Assembly: GCA_945875845.1 (NCBI GenBank)
Contig: CAMCMB010000005.1
Span: 92,026 to 156,025, forward strand
DNA length: 64,000 bases
Direction: 5' to 3'
DNA from: Pirellula staleyi DSM 6068
GTDB taxonomy: Bacteria > Planctomycetota > Planctomycetia > Pirellulales > Pirellulaceae
The notes under the pieces were generated by a model. That model ran no database searches. It saw nothing but the letters and a program-made list of their open reading frames with translations, and was not told the origin of the DNA. The position numbers and the translations under genes are program-made. Shown here one piece after another: positions 52,625-61,500 of the stretch. The first letter of the stretch is position 1; each line of letters opens with the position of its first letter.

Positions 52625-54426
52625 TCATGTCACCGACCCAACCCGACATCATCGTCAACATTGCAGCCTACAAGTTCTTTCGTTGGGATCGGCTTGAGTC
52701 TCGGCGGGACGAACTCAAGAGTTTGTGCAAACGCCTCGCTCTTCGCGGCACGGTGATGCTGAGCGGTGAGGGCATCAATCTTTTTTTGGCTGGCTCACGA
52801 GAATCGATCGACGCATTTTTGGCTCATATTCGCAATACACCTGAACTGGCGGATCTCCCGATCAAAGAAAGCATCACCGACTACCAGCCGTTCAACCGAA
52901 TGCTGGTCAAGATCAAACGCGAGATCATTCCCGTCGGCATCGAAAACATACAACCGGTGGAAGACGCTTCGCCTAAGATCTCGCCTAAGCAGCTCAAGCA
53001 ATGGCTGGACGAGAAACGACCATTCGCTCTGCTCGATACACGCAATGACTACGAAGTCGAGTTGGGAACATTCGAAAACGCGATCGCTCTCAACCTCAAG
53101 AACTTTCGCGAATTTCCAAAGGCCGCCGCCGCGTTGCCCGACGAAGTGAAACAACAGCCGGTCGTTATGTTTTGCACCGGCGGCATACGATGTGAAAAGA
53201 TTGGGCCCTACATGAAGGGGCTCGGTTTCAATGATATCTACCAGCTTGACGGCGGCATCCTAAAATACTTCGAGCAGTGTCAACACTCACATTACCAAGG
53301 CGACTGCTTTGTATTCGATCAACGTGTGGCCGTCGACCCGACACTCGAAGCGTCCGATATCTGCGAATGTTTCGCTTGCAAGCATGCATTGACTCCAGAC
53401 GACATGCTTTCCGAGAAGTATATTCCGTCTCAATCGTGCCCGTATTGCTACAAGACACCGGAGGAGCAACAACGACTGCGGCTCGCGAAACGGCAAGCGA
53501 CCATTCGCAAGATTGCCTCGGAACAACGCGGCTCAACGCCCTACGAAAACAAACGCTGGATATCGATCCCAAAACGATCTGCAGGCCTGCCCTTGATCGA
53601 TGCCTTGTGCGATTTCTATCCAGGCTACAGCCGAGAACAATGGCTCGAAGCCATTGCGACTGGTGAAATACAATCCCCGATCGCGATCAAGGACTCGTTG
53701 CAATCCCGCCCTGTGAGCGCCGAGCAAAAGGTTCGCGAGGGGGAGCGATTCTTGCAGAGGATGCAGAACTATGTCGAACCGAAGATTAACCCGGAAATCG
53801 AACTGGTTTACGAAGACGCGGCCATTGTGGTTTTGAACAAATGCGCACCGCTCCCCATGCATCCGTCGGGCCGATTCAACCTCAATACGTTAGAGAGCAT
53901 TCTCGACGCAGCCTATTATCCAGATAAACTCAGATCCGCCCATCGATTGGACGCCAACACCACCGGGCTCGTGGTTTATGCGCGCAAGTATTCGTATTCG
54001 CAATTCTTGCAATCACAGTTCACGGAAGGGACTGTGGACAAGGTTTATCTCGCAACGGTGGCTGGCCATCCAGACTGGGATGAGATCGAATGCGATTTAG
54101 CGATTAGCAAGGAGCCCGCACCAGGTGGCGGTCGATGTATTGACGTGAACGGTTCACCGGCATCGACTCGGTTTCGTGTTCGTAGCCGACAGGACAACAT
54201 CACAACATGGATCGAAGCGAGACCGTTGACAGGTCGAACGCATCAGATTCGGTTGCACTTGTCATCGCTTGGGTTCCCGATCGTCAACGACCCGCTTTAC
54301 CTGCCAGGTGGTGTGGCTCGCGCTGAACCGGATCCTGACCTTCAGAATAAACCGATGGGTTTGCATTCCCACCGATTGTCCTTTGTTCATCCCGTAACGA
54401 AGCTTCGGGTTGTTTTTGAGCGATAG
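52621..54426 (+). CDS. TrhO-RluA fusion: tRNA uridine hydroxylase and pseudouridine synthase
   Basis: About 601 residues from the ATG at 52621, which overlaps the preceding stop. Residues 1-300 are TrhO (YceA): the N-terminal acylphosphatase-like IIVNIAAYKFFRW and LSGEGINLFLAG, then a rhodanese domain with FALLDTRNDYEVELGTF and the active-site Cys in FCTGGIRCEK. A Cys-rich zinc-type segment follows (CECFACKHAL, SCPYCYKTPEEQ). TrhO makes 5-hydroxyuridine at U34 of tRNAs. Residues 305-600 are an RluA-type pseudouridine synthase with catalytic Asp in HRLDANTTGLVVYA and the RPLTGRTHQIRLHL block. One chain would therefore modify uridines in two ways. Its final 24 codons are duplicated 9.2 kb away. 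Confidence 0.9.
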   Translation: MIMSPTQPDIIVNIAAYKFFRWDRLESRRDELKSLCKRLALRGTVMLSGEGINLFLAGSRESIDAFLAHIRNTPELADLPIKESITDYQPFNRMLVKIKREIIPVGIENIQPVEDASPKISPKQLKQWLDEKRPFALLDTRNDYEVELGTFENAIALNLKNFREFPKAAAALPDEVKQQPVVMFCTGGIRCEKIGPYMKGLGFNDIYQLDGGILKYFEQCQHSHYQGDCFVFDQRVAVDPTLEASDICECFACKHALTPDDMLSEKYIPSQSCPYCYKTPEEQQRLRLAKRQATIRKIASEQRGSTPYENKRWISIPKRSAGLPLIDALCDFYPGYSREQWLEAIATGEIQSPIAIKDSLQSRPVSAEQKVREGERFLQRMQNYVEPKINPEIELVYEDAAIVVLNKCAPLPMHPSGRFNLNTLESILDAAYYPDKLRSAHRLDANTTGLVVYARKYSYSQFLQSQFTEGTVDKVYLATVAGHPDWDEIECDLAISKEPAPGGGRCIDVNGSPASTRFRVRSRQDNITTWIEARPLTGRTHQIRLHLSSLGFPIVNDPLYLPGGVARAEPDPDLQNKPMGLHSHRLSFVHPVTKLRVVFER

Positions 54427-54435
54427 CTGGGTACC
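54352..54435 (+). repeat. 84-bp direct repeat, left copy (3' end of the TrhO-RluA gene)
   Basis: Begins CCGATGGGTTTGCATTCCCA and ends GATAGCTGGGTACC. It covers the last 24 codons plus stop of the gene. The copy at 63587-63670 differs at only two bases. Repeats of a gene's 3' end at both edges of a segment are what site-specific integration leaves behind, so this may be an attachment-site half; an integrase was not found. Confidence 0.95.
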
Positions 54436-54511
54436 TGAAATCCCGCAGCCTTGGGCTGCGGTTGGACTATACCGGTCACTGCAGCCGACCACGTTGTGCA
54501 TCTGCCAGAAA

Positions 54512-55558
54512 TCAGCTCCAGACAAACGGTCGGTTGAGAGCATCCACGTAAACACCATGATCGCGGTCCCGTGCGGCAAAGCAGCGACGCAACCATCGTG
54601 CGGAACGCAAATCCCCGGCATCAAAAAACTTTCTTCGGTGAAGAACTCGATAGTTATCAAAAACCAGAACGCTCCCGGGTTCAACGTTGATTGAAACGAT
54701 CTCGTCGTCGAGCGACTCAACCAATTCTGCTAGTTCGATAATCGTTCGCTTCGAGTTGTCGGTCGTGCCCACCGTTTGCCCCTCGTTGGCATTGAATCGG
54801 AGCCAGGGCTCGCCGGACAGCTCGCAATACTCCAACAAAGGCATGCGTCCAAGAGACGAACGGTCATTTGACTGCCCGGGCTTGATTTCGAAGATGCGCT
54901 TTTGCATTGCATTCAACAAACGATTGGACGCCGCCGCAATAATAGACGTGACCGGCAACAGTTCGGTCGCCACCGGTAGTCCAGTCGCGTCCTTGTTCCG
55001 GATACCTGCAAAACACAGGAAATGCGGAGAAGGAGACGCGGATCTCGAGCGTCCCTCAAACTCATATGCGTTGTCCGTATGCCATTCCAACGGCAACTTT
55101 GAGCCGTGTGACGACACGGACTCAGCCGCCGATTTGACCGGGCAAACGTTGCGAATCAAGCGTCCGAAGTTCTCGTATTCCACTGCAATCGGCTCCAGTC
55201 GAGCCAGTCGAATGCATCCCAAGAGAAGTGCATCCGTGAAGGCCACCGTCGCATCGTCGTGAAACGCTTGTGGTGTCGGTGGAATGTTGTCTTGAACGGG
55301 CAAGCCATCAATCACCAGAAACGGTTCTCCATTTCCATTGCCAATTCGACGGAAGGCAAATCGATCTTGGGTGTCCAGATACGGTGCGATTGCAGCCGCG
55401 CCCATGTCAGCCATGGTGTCCGCAGCGAAGTCGATTTGAAACGATCGGTCACCGATCTGATTCAGCAGAGAATAGCGAATCTGTTCTGCGGCCGAGGCCC
55501 GCAGGGCAACTCGTTCGCCTTGTGTTTTGATCTTATCGTTGGATGTTCGTTGAATCAT
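54512..55558 (-). CDS. TauD/TfdA (clavaminate-synthase-like) Fe(II)/2-oxoglutarate dioxygenase
   Basis: 348 residues. The iron-binding HxD is in LEWHTDNAYEFEG near residue 159, and the distal His lies in SVLVFDNYRVLHRRKFF near residue 313, followed by the Arg of RSARWLRRCF that binds 2-oxoglutarate. The order and spacing fit the clavaminate synthase, arginine- and asparagine-hydroxylase branch rather than taurine dioxygenase. Such enzymes often hydroxylate free or carrier-bound amino acids. The gene lies between the left 84-bp repeat and a cysteine-dioxygenase-like gene, on the same strand as the latter. Substrate unknown. Confidence 0.88.
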   Translation of the reverse strand: MIQRTSNDKIKTQGERVALRASAAEQIRYSLLNQIGDRSFQIDFAADTMADMGAAAIAPYLDTQDRFAFRRIGNGNGEPFLVIDGLPVQDNIPPTPQAFHDDATVAFTDALLLGCIRLARLEPIAVEYENFGRLIRNVCPVKSAAESVSSHGSKLPLEWHTDNAYEFEGRSRSASPSPHFLCFAGIRNKDATGLPVATELLPVTSIIAAASNRLLNAMQKRIFEIKPGQSNDRSSLGRMPLLEYCELSGEPWLRFNANEGQTVGTTDNSKRTIIELAELVESLDDEIVSINVEPGSVLVFDNYRVLHRRKFFDAGDLRSARWLRRCFAARDRDHGVYVDALNRPFVWS

Positions 55559-55907
55559 CGCTTGGTTCCTAAATAAAGTTTTTTTCGATCAAGTTTTAAA
55601 ACACGCTTTGGCCAAAAGCTGTCACCATTCTTTGGCAGTCCATGCGTGTTGAGAAGTTTCCAAACCGGTTTTAAACCTATCGCCGCTTCACAAATGAACA
55701 TTGATAGATCGGATCGACGATCATCCTGTCTATCCTGTCTATCCATGCTCGTTTCTTCAATTGTTTCGAGCATTCAGAATAAAGTTGCCTCCGTTTAGTA
55801 AGGCCCGGAAACGTATATGCGGGTACTTACCGCAAATCAGGCGCGGAAAATTGTTCGCGACGAATGGGCGTCGCGAACAATTTGATAACAGCACACCAAG
55901 CGTCAGC
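55559..55907. other. Gap between the two dioxygenase genes
   Basis: Contains the perfect hairpin at 55849-55884 and a CCTGTCTATCCTGTCTATCC direct duplication near 55727-55746. The remainder shows no gene that I can support. Confidence 0.5.
55849..55884 (-). terminator. Hairpin after the cysteine-dioxygenase-like gene
   Basis: Perfect 15-bp arms, AAATTGTTCGCGACG and CGTCGCGAACAATTT, with a 6-base loop, 24 bp past the stop codon at 55908. On the minus strand only a short T-run (TTTTCC) overlaps and follows the stem, so it may be a terminator or a palindromic repeat. Confidence 0.6.
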
Positions 55908-56375
55908 CTACGGGCGTATCACCAAGGGAGGTGAATACACATGCAGCGTGATCAAGTCGGAGTCTTCGGCATTCTCGATCTTGTGCACGAATGAGCCGGG
56001 CGCACTGACCACGTCCCCAGCACGTAGCTTTTGTTGCTGAACAGCGACTGGACCTGCCTCACTTGGGTCATAGATCGTTTCTGTCGCGACGCCGGTCAGC
56101 ACCCGAACTCCACAACTGGATTGCGAGTGGGAATGGATGCTTGACATCTGTTGAGGACGCCAACACAATACGATGACTTGAAATTTTGGTCCGTCGAAAA
56201 CAAAGTTTCGAGCATACGTGGACTCGGAAAACAAAACATGCTGAACTACGTCTTCATAAACCACAGGATTTTCACTTAAAATCTCGTGGATGCGATCAGG
56301 GGTGAGCGTAGCACTACCTAACAGCTCATCTACAAGCTGCTTCAATTTTGGATGGACAAACGTTGACGAAAACAT
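55908..56375 (-). CDS. Cysteine dioxygenase-like cupin enzyme
   Basis: 155 residues from the ATG at 56375, which follows AGGGAAG. The cupin signature CWRPQQMSSIHSHSQSSCGV near residue 71 supplies two iron-binding His and the Cys that in cysteine dioxygenase cross-links to Tyr. The second cupin motif, GDVVSAPGSFVHKIEN, gives the third His. These are the marks of thiol dioxygenases, which turn cysteine (or 3-mercaptopropionate or cysteamine) into the sulfinate. It is shorter than mammalian CDO (about 200 residues) but usual for bacterial ones. It is divergent from the HTH gene and on the same strand as the TauD-like dioxygenase. Confidence 0.88.
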   Translation of the reverse strand: MFSSTFVHPKLKQLVDELLGSATLTPDRIHEILSENPVVYEDVVQHVLFSESTYARNFVFDGPKFQVIVLCWRPQQMSSIHSHSQSSCGVRVLTGVATETIYDPSEAGPVAVQQQKLRAGDVVSAPGSFVHKIENAEDSDLITLHVYSPPLVIRP

Positions 56376-56502
56376 AGGACTTCCCTTCGAACCAAAGTTG
56401 GTGAAAAAGGAGTCCGGCGCCGAACTCGTACGATGAATGAATCGTATTCGGCATCTGATAGCGGAACAGAGTTTGAAACCGGTTTGAAACCGGGGGACAT
56501 CG

Positions 56503-57558
56503 ATGGGAAGACTACCGAAACATAGAGGAGGCATAGATGAAGAAACGAAATGGGTATCCTTTGGCGATGAGATAAAACGATTGATGGACGAAAAGGGATT
56601 GAAATCCACTACCCTTGCACATGATGCGTTAGTTCCACCTAGCGTGGTTAAGGATGCGAGACAAAGCCGCAACGTCTCATTAGAACACCTAACAAATATC
56701 GCTCGAGTACTGAATGTAAACGTCAGTAATATTGGCAAACCAATTCCAGAGCCCTCAATCACATCGACGTCCGTGTTAAACGCCGCAGAAGAGTTTCTAA
56801 CCAAGAACGGGGATGCATCCGATGTTCTTGCTCTCATCACCGCTCAACGCGGGAATAAACTGATCGCGGAATTTATTCTTCTGGAAAAGGATCCATTAAA
56901 GAAGTACTTCGATCTCATCCTCGCGTACCTGTATCCAAACGAATCCACAAAACTGTCAGAAAATGCGAGACGCGGACTACGTGCATTCAAGGATTTCGCC
57001 ACCATGCTCTCGGTGCCACGTGACGATCTGGAACAGGTACACGCGGATCTCGCACGGGAGTGTGTGCGAGTTGACGCTAAGTGCAATGAGACGCTCGTTA
57101 GCTACTTGGTCATTGCACGGGCGCTCGCGGAAAAAGAGCCTGAGGCAGCGCAAAGCCGCTCCATCCAATCGCTTGCCAATGACGATTGTTCTCTTTCGAT
57201 CACTGACCGGAATCATCAATGGCTCATCCCAGTCATCGTCGGAATACCTCAGCTTGCCGATGCTGGCGAGTTTGACGGCTCCATTCGCCCGTTTACCGAA
57301 GGATTGGCAAGGCTATTTCCAATTCCGATTACGACAGCAGACCAAGTCAAAGAGATCAAAAGGAGACTGGGGGACTATCGGAAACAACACCGATTTGTCG
57401 CTGCCATTCTTCGCGAAAATCAAAAAGATCCAATCCCAACCATTCATAGGACGTTTCCGGACTTGATTGTGATCGTGTTACCGAAAACTGACGACAAGCG
57501 TTACACTGAAATTTTGGGTTGGCGTCAAGATATTGAATCACGGATCAACAAAGCCTAA
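56503..57558 (+). CDS. XRE-type HTH protein of the MoxR-vWA-FGE module
   Basis: 351 residues. Residues 15-80 look like a Cro/C1 helix-turn-helix (FGDEIKRLMDEKGLKSTTLA, then VVKDARQSRNVSLEHLTNIA, ARVLNVNVSNIG). Residues 100-351 match no family that I can name. They comprise a helical part rich in acidic residues, then alternating strands and helices ending in FPDLIVIVLPKTDDKRYTEIL, which could be a small alpha/beta nuclease- or effector-like domain; this is speculative. The MoxR gene starts 2 bp after its stop, and the vWA-FGE gene overlaps MoxR, so the three form one operon. It may be the regulator of the module or its effector. Confidence 0.8.
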   Translation: MGRLPKHRGGIDEETKWVSFGDEIKRLMDEKGLKSTTLAHDALVPPSVVKDARQSRNVSLEHLTNIARVLNVNVSNIGKPIPEPSITSTSVLNAAEEFLTKNGDASDVLALITAQRGNKLIAEFILLEKDPLKKYFDLILAYLYPNESTKLSENARRGLRAFKDFATMLSVPRDDLEQVHADLARECVRVDAKCNETLVSYLVIARALAEKEPEAAQSRSIQSLANDDCSLSITDRNHQWLIPVIVGIPQLADAGEFDGSIRPFTEGLARLFPIPITTADQVKEIKRRLGDYRKQHRFVAAILRENQKDPIPTIHRTFPDLIVIVLPKTDDKRYTEILGWRQDIESRINKA

Positions 57559-57559
57559 C

Positions 57560-58594
57560 ATGCCGCAACCAACTAGACTTATCCCCATCGCCAAAGATGA
57601 TTTCGAATGTATTGATCACCTGATGGATCACGATCAGTATTGGGCCATCGAAGGAGCACTGGCCGCTAATCGACCGTTGCTCGTACGTGGTGAACCGGGG
57701 CTTGGCAAAACGCAACTCGCCTACGCCGCAGCCGCGATGCTCAATCGTCCTATCAAGCACTTCACCATCGATTCTGCCACCGAAGCTCGCGATCTGCTCT
57801 GGACCTTCGATGCAATTCAACGACTGGCGGATGCCCAGGTCGCCAGCCACCTCTACGCAGATCGCGAACTGCTGCGAAACGAACTCGCTGTGACAAAGTA
57901 CGTCCGACCCGGGCCGCTCTGGTGGGCTATTCATTGGGAGTCGGCTTTCAACATCGATCCAAACTCCGCTCCCAACCAACCTACCGGCTGGACCAAAGAC
58001 AAAGGTATCGTCATCCTCATCGACGAAATCGATAAAGCGGAATCCAACGTCCCCAACGGTTTGCTCGAAGTCCTAGGATCCAGACAGTTCACACCCTATG
58101 GTTGGAGCCATGCGATTCGTTCGGAACAGTCAAACGATAAAAAGTCAAATGATCCACCGCTGATCATCATTACGACCAATGAGGAACGAACGCTGCCGGA
58201 CCCGTTCCTTCGGCGTTGCTGCGTTTTGAATTTGACGTTGCCCGATTGCGTACAAGACAACGGAGCTGACTTGGAAGAGCGAGACCGGATCAAGTTTGTC
58301 GAATACTTTGTCGAACTCGGAAAGGCTCACTTTCCAAAAGTGATTCTCGAAGAGCAAATTCGAGCGTGTGCGGAGTTACTGCTGGAGGATCGCAAATATG
58401 CGGTCCTCAATCAAGTGTCTCCAAAGCCAGGACCGGCCGAGTTTCTCGACTTTCTTCGGGCGATGATCTCTCTGGTCAAAAAACAACTGGGTGATGGCAA
58501 ACATTCCAAATCCGTGGTCGAAAACGCCTACAACGAGATCAGCCAGAATATTCGCCAATTTGTATTTAGCAAATCCAAGAAGCCGGATGAATGA
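57560..58594 (+). CDS. MoxR-type AAA+ ATPase of the FGE module
   Basis: 344 residues from ATG 57560 (MPQPTRLIPIAKDDFECIDH). AAA+ motifs: Walker A VRGEPGLGKTQLA near residue 47, Walker B GIVILIDEIDKAE, sensor 1 IIITTNEERTLPDPFLRRC with the arginine finger region, and a helical lid beyond residue 260. An insertion (TGWTKDK, then a loop around SEQSNDKKSNDPP) is not found in the housekeeping MoxR at 14570. Established knowledge: MoxR ATPases paired with vWA proteins act as energy-dependent switches, also in conflict systems. It overlaps the following vWA-FGE gene by 4 bp. Confidence 0.9.
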   Translation: MPQPTRLIPIAKDDFECIDHLMDHDQYWAIEGALAANRPLLVRGEPGLGKTQLAYAAAAMLNRPIKHFTIDSATEARDLLWTFDAIQRLADAQVASHLYADRELLRNELAVTKYVRPGPLWWAIHWESAFNIDPNSAPNQPTGWTKDKGIVILIDEIDKAESNVPNGLLEVLGSRQFTPYGWSHAIRSEQSNDKKSNDPPLIIITTNEERTLPDPFLRRCCVLNLTLPDCVQDNGADLEERDRIKFVEYFVELGKAHFPKVILEEQIRACAELLLEDRKYAVLNQVSPKPGPAEFLDFLRAMISLVKKQLGDGKHSKSVVENAYNEISQNIRQFVFSKSKKPDE

Positions 58595-61500
58595 TGTCTC
58601 ATCCAGTCTGTCGGACCAATAGCATCCTCGGGCGTGCCGATTTGTTGAGAGCCATGGCTTGCGATTCGAGCGTGGATTCGGCAGAAATTGTGTCGGCCAT
58701 GGCCTCGCTCATCGGCATGAGTGTTCGAAAAAAAGCCGAATCCGTCGCAAAGACATTACCGGAATCCATCGAGATCGCAATCCCGAATTCCCGCGTCGAG
58801 CAACCCATTTCTATTGGGTATCCCGACAATCTCGAGAACATCGCATGTTGGCTGCCAACACAATACGAACGTATGCCATCCGCCTCGGGCACTTTGCCCG
58901 AGAAAGAGAAACAAGAGGCCCGCTTGGCGTGGACCAACCCACCCAAAAAGCGACCAAAGCATCAGCCACTCATGCCGTGGAAAAGTCTTCGCTCGCTGCT
59001 CAAGGACACTACGCACCCGATATCGACTAGCCATTCGATTCACATCGGCAAACTCACACGTCAGATCGCCCATGGAGAGTTCATTCGAAGCATTCCGAAG
59101 CGGTCACAAAGACGATCAACTCAGCGGCTCAATTTGGTCATCGATCGAAGTTCTCGATTAATTCCCTTTACGCATGATCAAGATCTGGTGTGGCGTCAAC
59201 TACAGCAAGCATTGCCGAATGGCCGACTCCGGCTTTTTGAATGTCACAACCCCTTTCAGATGGTCACCGCGACCTCGGAAGGAAATACCGAGGATGCGAG
59301 TTACATCGAACGTCAATTCCTGGATGGGTCCGTGTTGATCCTCGGAGACTTGGGGGTTTTAGAAAAGAATCAACCCATCGAAAAACAATGGTTGGCATGG
59401 GTCCGTAGATTGCATCAGCGAGGCGTTCGCATCTCGGCCCTCGTACCGTATTCATTGGATCGAGTTCCTAACGCCTTCACATCCTACCTGCAAGCAATTC
59501 CCTGGCAAGGTTCAGCCGTCTCCAGCGTTCGTGATGCGGAAGCAAGAAATAAGTTGGTCGATGATTTGCTAACCCTAGCTGCACCAACCTTTCGATTGGA
59601 ACCGTCGCTGTTACGTGACTTGAGGTTGCTTTCGCCAAACGCATGCGATGCATCGATTGAATCGGACGTATGGCAAAGCACGCACCTCGCAAGCAACCAT
59701 CCAGAAGCGGCAAAAAATGATCGACCAGCAAGCAAGCGGCTTTTTGTGGAAAAGTTTCAACGGTTGCCCCCTGAAGTTCGCAAACGTGCTTTGGAAACCA
59801 TTCGGAATTGGAGAGTCTGTCTGCCGTCCGCGCAGCTATATTTCAGCGAACTACTGAATCTTGAAGAATCGAGCCGTAAATTGGTCGAGAAGTCCGATAC
59901 CGAAGATGCGCGAAACTACATTCGATTGTTAAAGGAATCTATTGAATCTGGATTAGGTGGTCTGGCACGCAGAGAGTTTTTTGACCGCGTGACGGGACGG
60001 TCGACCGACGCAGCCTTAACCGACCCAGAAGTAGGTGAAATCTATCGGAATTATCGTTATTTGTTCCATCGCCACCTGGGGCTGCATTCAGCCACAAAAC
60101 CTACGGATATCGACGGGAGCCATGATGAAAGGATGGTTTCGATTGAGGTTTCCGACCGAGTGGTTCGGCTAGGTGTGAGTCCCGCACGCAGTCTGGCTGC
60201 TGTTCCGATTCGAACGACCAATGGCATCATCACGATCGCATCCGAAAGCGATGAGTCTCGATTTTGGAAGGGTGGAAAGAAACCGGACTATGTTTCGGAC
60301 TTTGGTCGTGACGAATATGGGGCGTGGTTTGAGTTCCAATTACCACATCACGACGGGCAAGGGGTGGTTACGCAACGAATGCGATGGATCGCGCCGGGTT
60401 CGTTCATGATGGGGTCTCCTGAACAAGAGAAAGGACGGTATTCAGACGAAGGACCACAACATCGTGTGAGCATCACCAAAGGATTTTGGCTGGCTGACAC
60501 GCCTTGTACTCAAGAATTTTGGCTGGCCATGACGGGCAATAAACCAAGTCAATTTGTTGGACCGAAACGACCCGTTGAGAAAGTATCGTGGGATGATGTG
60601 ACGGATGCGCTCGAGGGCTTGAGTCAACGACTCTTTGGCCTCGATCCTGGATTGCCTAGCGAGGCACAGTGGGAATACGCATGTCGGGCAGGGACGACAA
60701 CGGCCTATAACGTCGGAGACACTCTATCGGCCAAAGATGCTAACTTTGCAGGAGAACTCAAAGGGACCAGCGACGTGAAGCGATATCGCCCCAATGCTTG
60801 GGGGTTGTTCGAAACGCATGGCAATGTTCGGGAATGGTGTCGTGATGGAAAGCGAAAATACTCTGAGACTCCGCAGGTTGATCCAACAGGTGACCTTGAG
60901 GGCTCGGGCCGTGTCGTGCGTGGTGGTAGTTGGATCTACTACGCCGCGAGTGTGCGGTCCGCCTGCCGGGATGCGCTCGACCCGGTCCTTCGGGTTGAGT
61001 ACCTGGGCTTCCGCCTCCTGAGTTCAGCCAGTGCGGAGCCGAACGAGATGGTGGAGGTGCCCGTCGCGGAGCAGGGCTCGGAGCCATCTCGTTTCGGCGC
61101 AGCCGAAGTTTTTTCTCATGTTTTTTCCCTCCATGACTTCGACGCCGAACCCATCGAATTCCCGTTAGCCGATTTGGTACCTGAACCAGCCCGGTCGACT
61201 CGAACGAGCACATTGCTCCTCTCGAGCAACCTCGAAAAGATTGGATATGAACGAGTTGAAAAGCCCGAATGGGCGGTTGCATACGGCCAAGATCCGTATG
61301 GAACGTATGCGGACATCCGGGTGGATGGCTTGGGCGTCGACGCTACTCCAGTCCGTCAGCGACTGCGTTGGATACCGCCGGGCCGATTCCAGATGGGCTC
61401 ACCGGATGGCGAGCCAGGACGCGGCGACGACGAAAGCCTGCACGAAGTCACCCTGTCGCATGGCTATTGGATGTTTGACACGCCTTGCACGCAGCGGCTT

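Noticed and set aside
60758..61282. Antisense frame across the first FGE domain
   Set aside because: It overlaps the variable repeat in the opposite direction, has no recognisable domain, and the sense strand is clearly coding.
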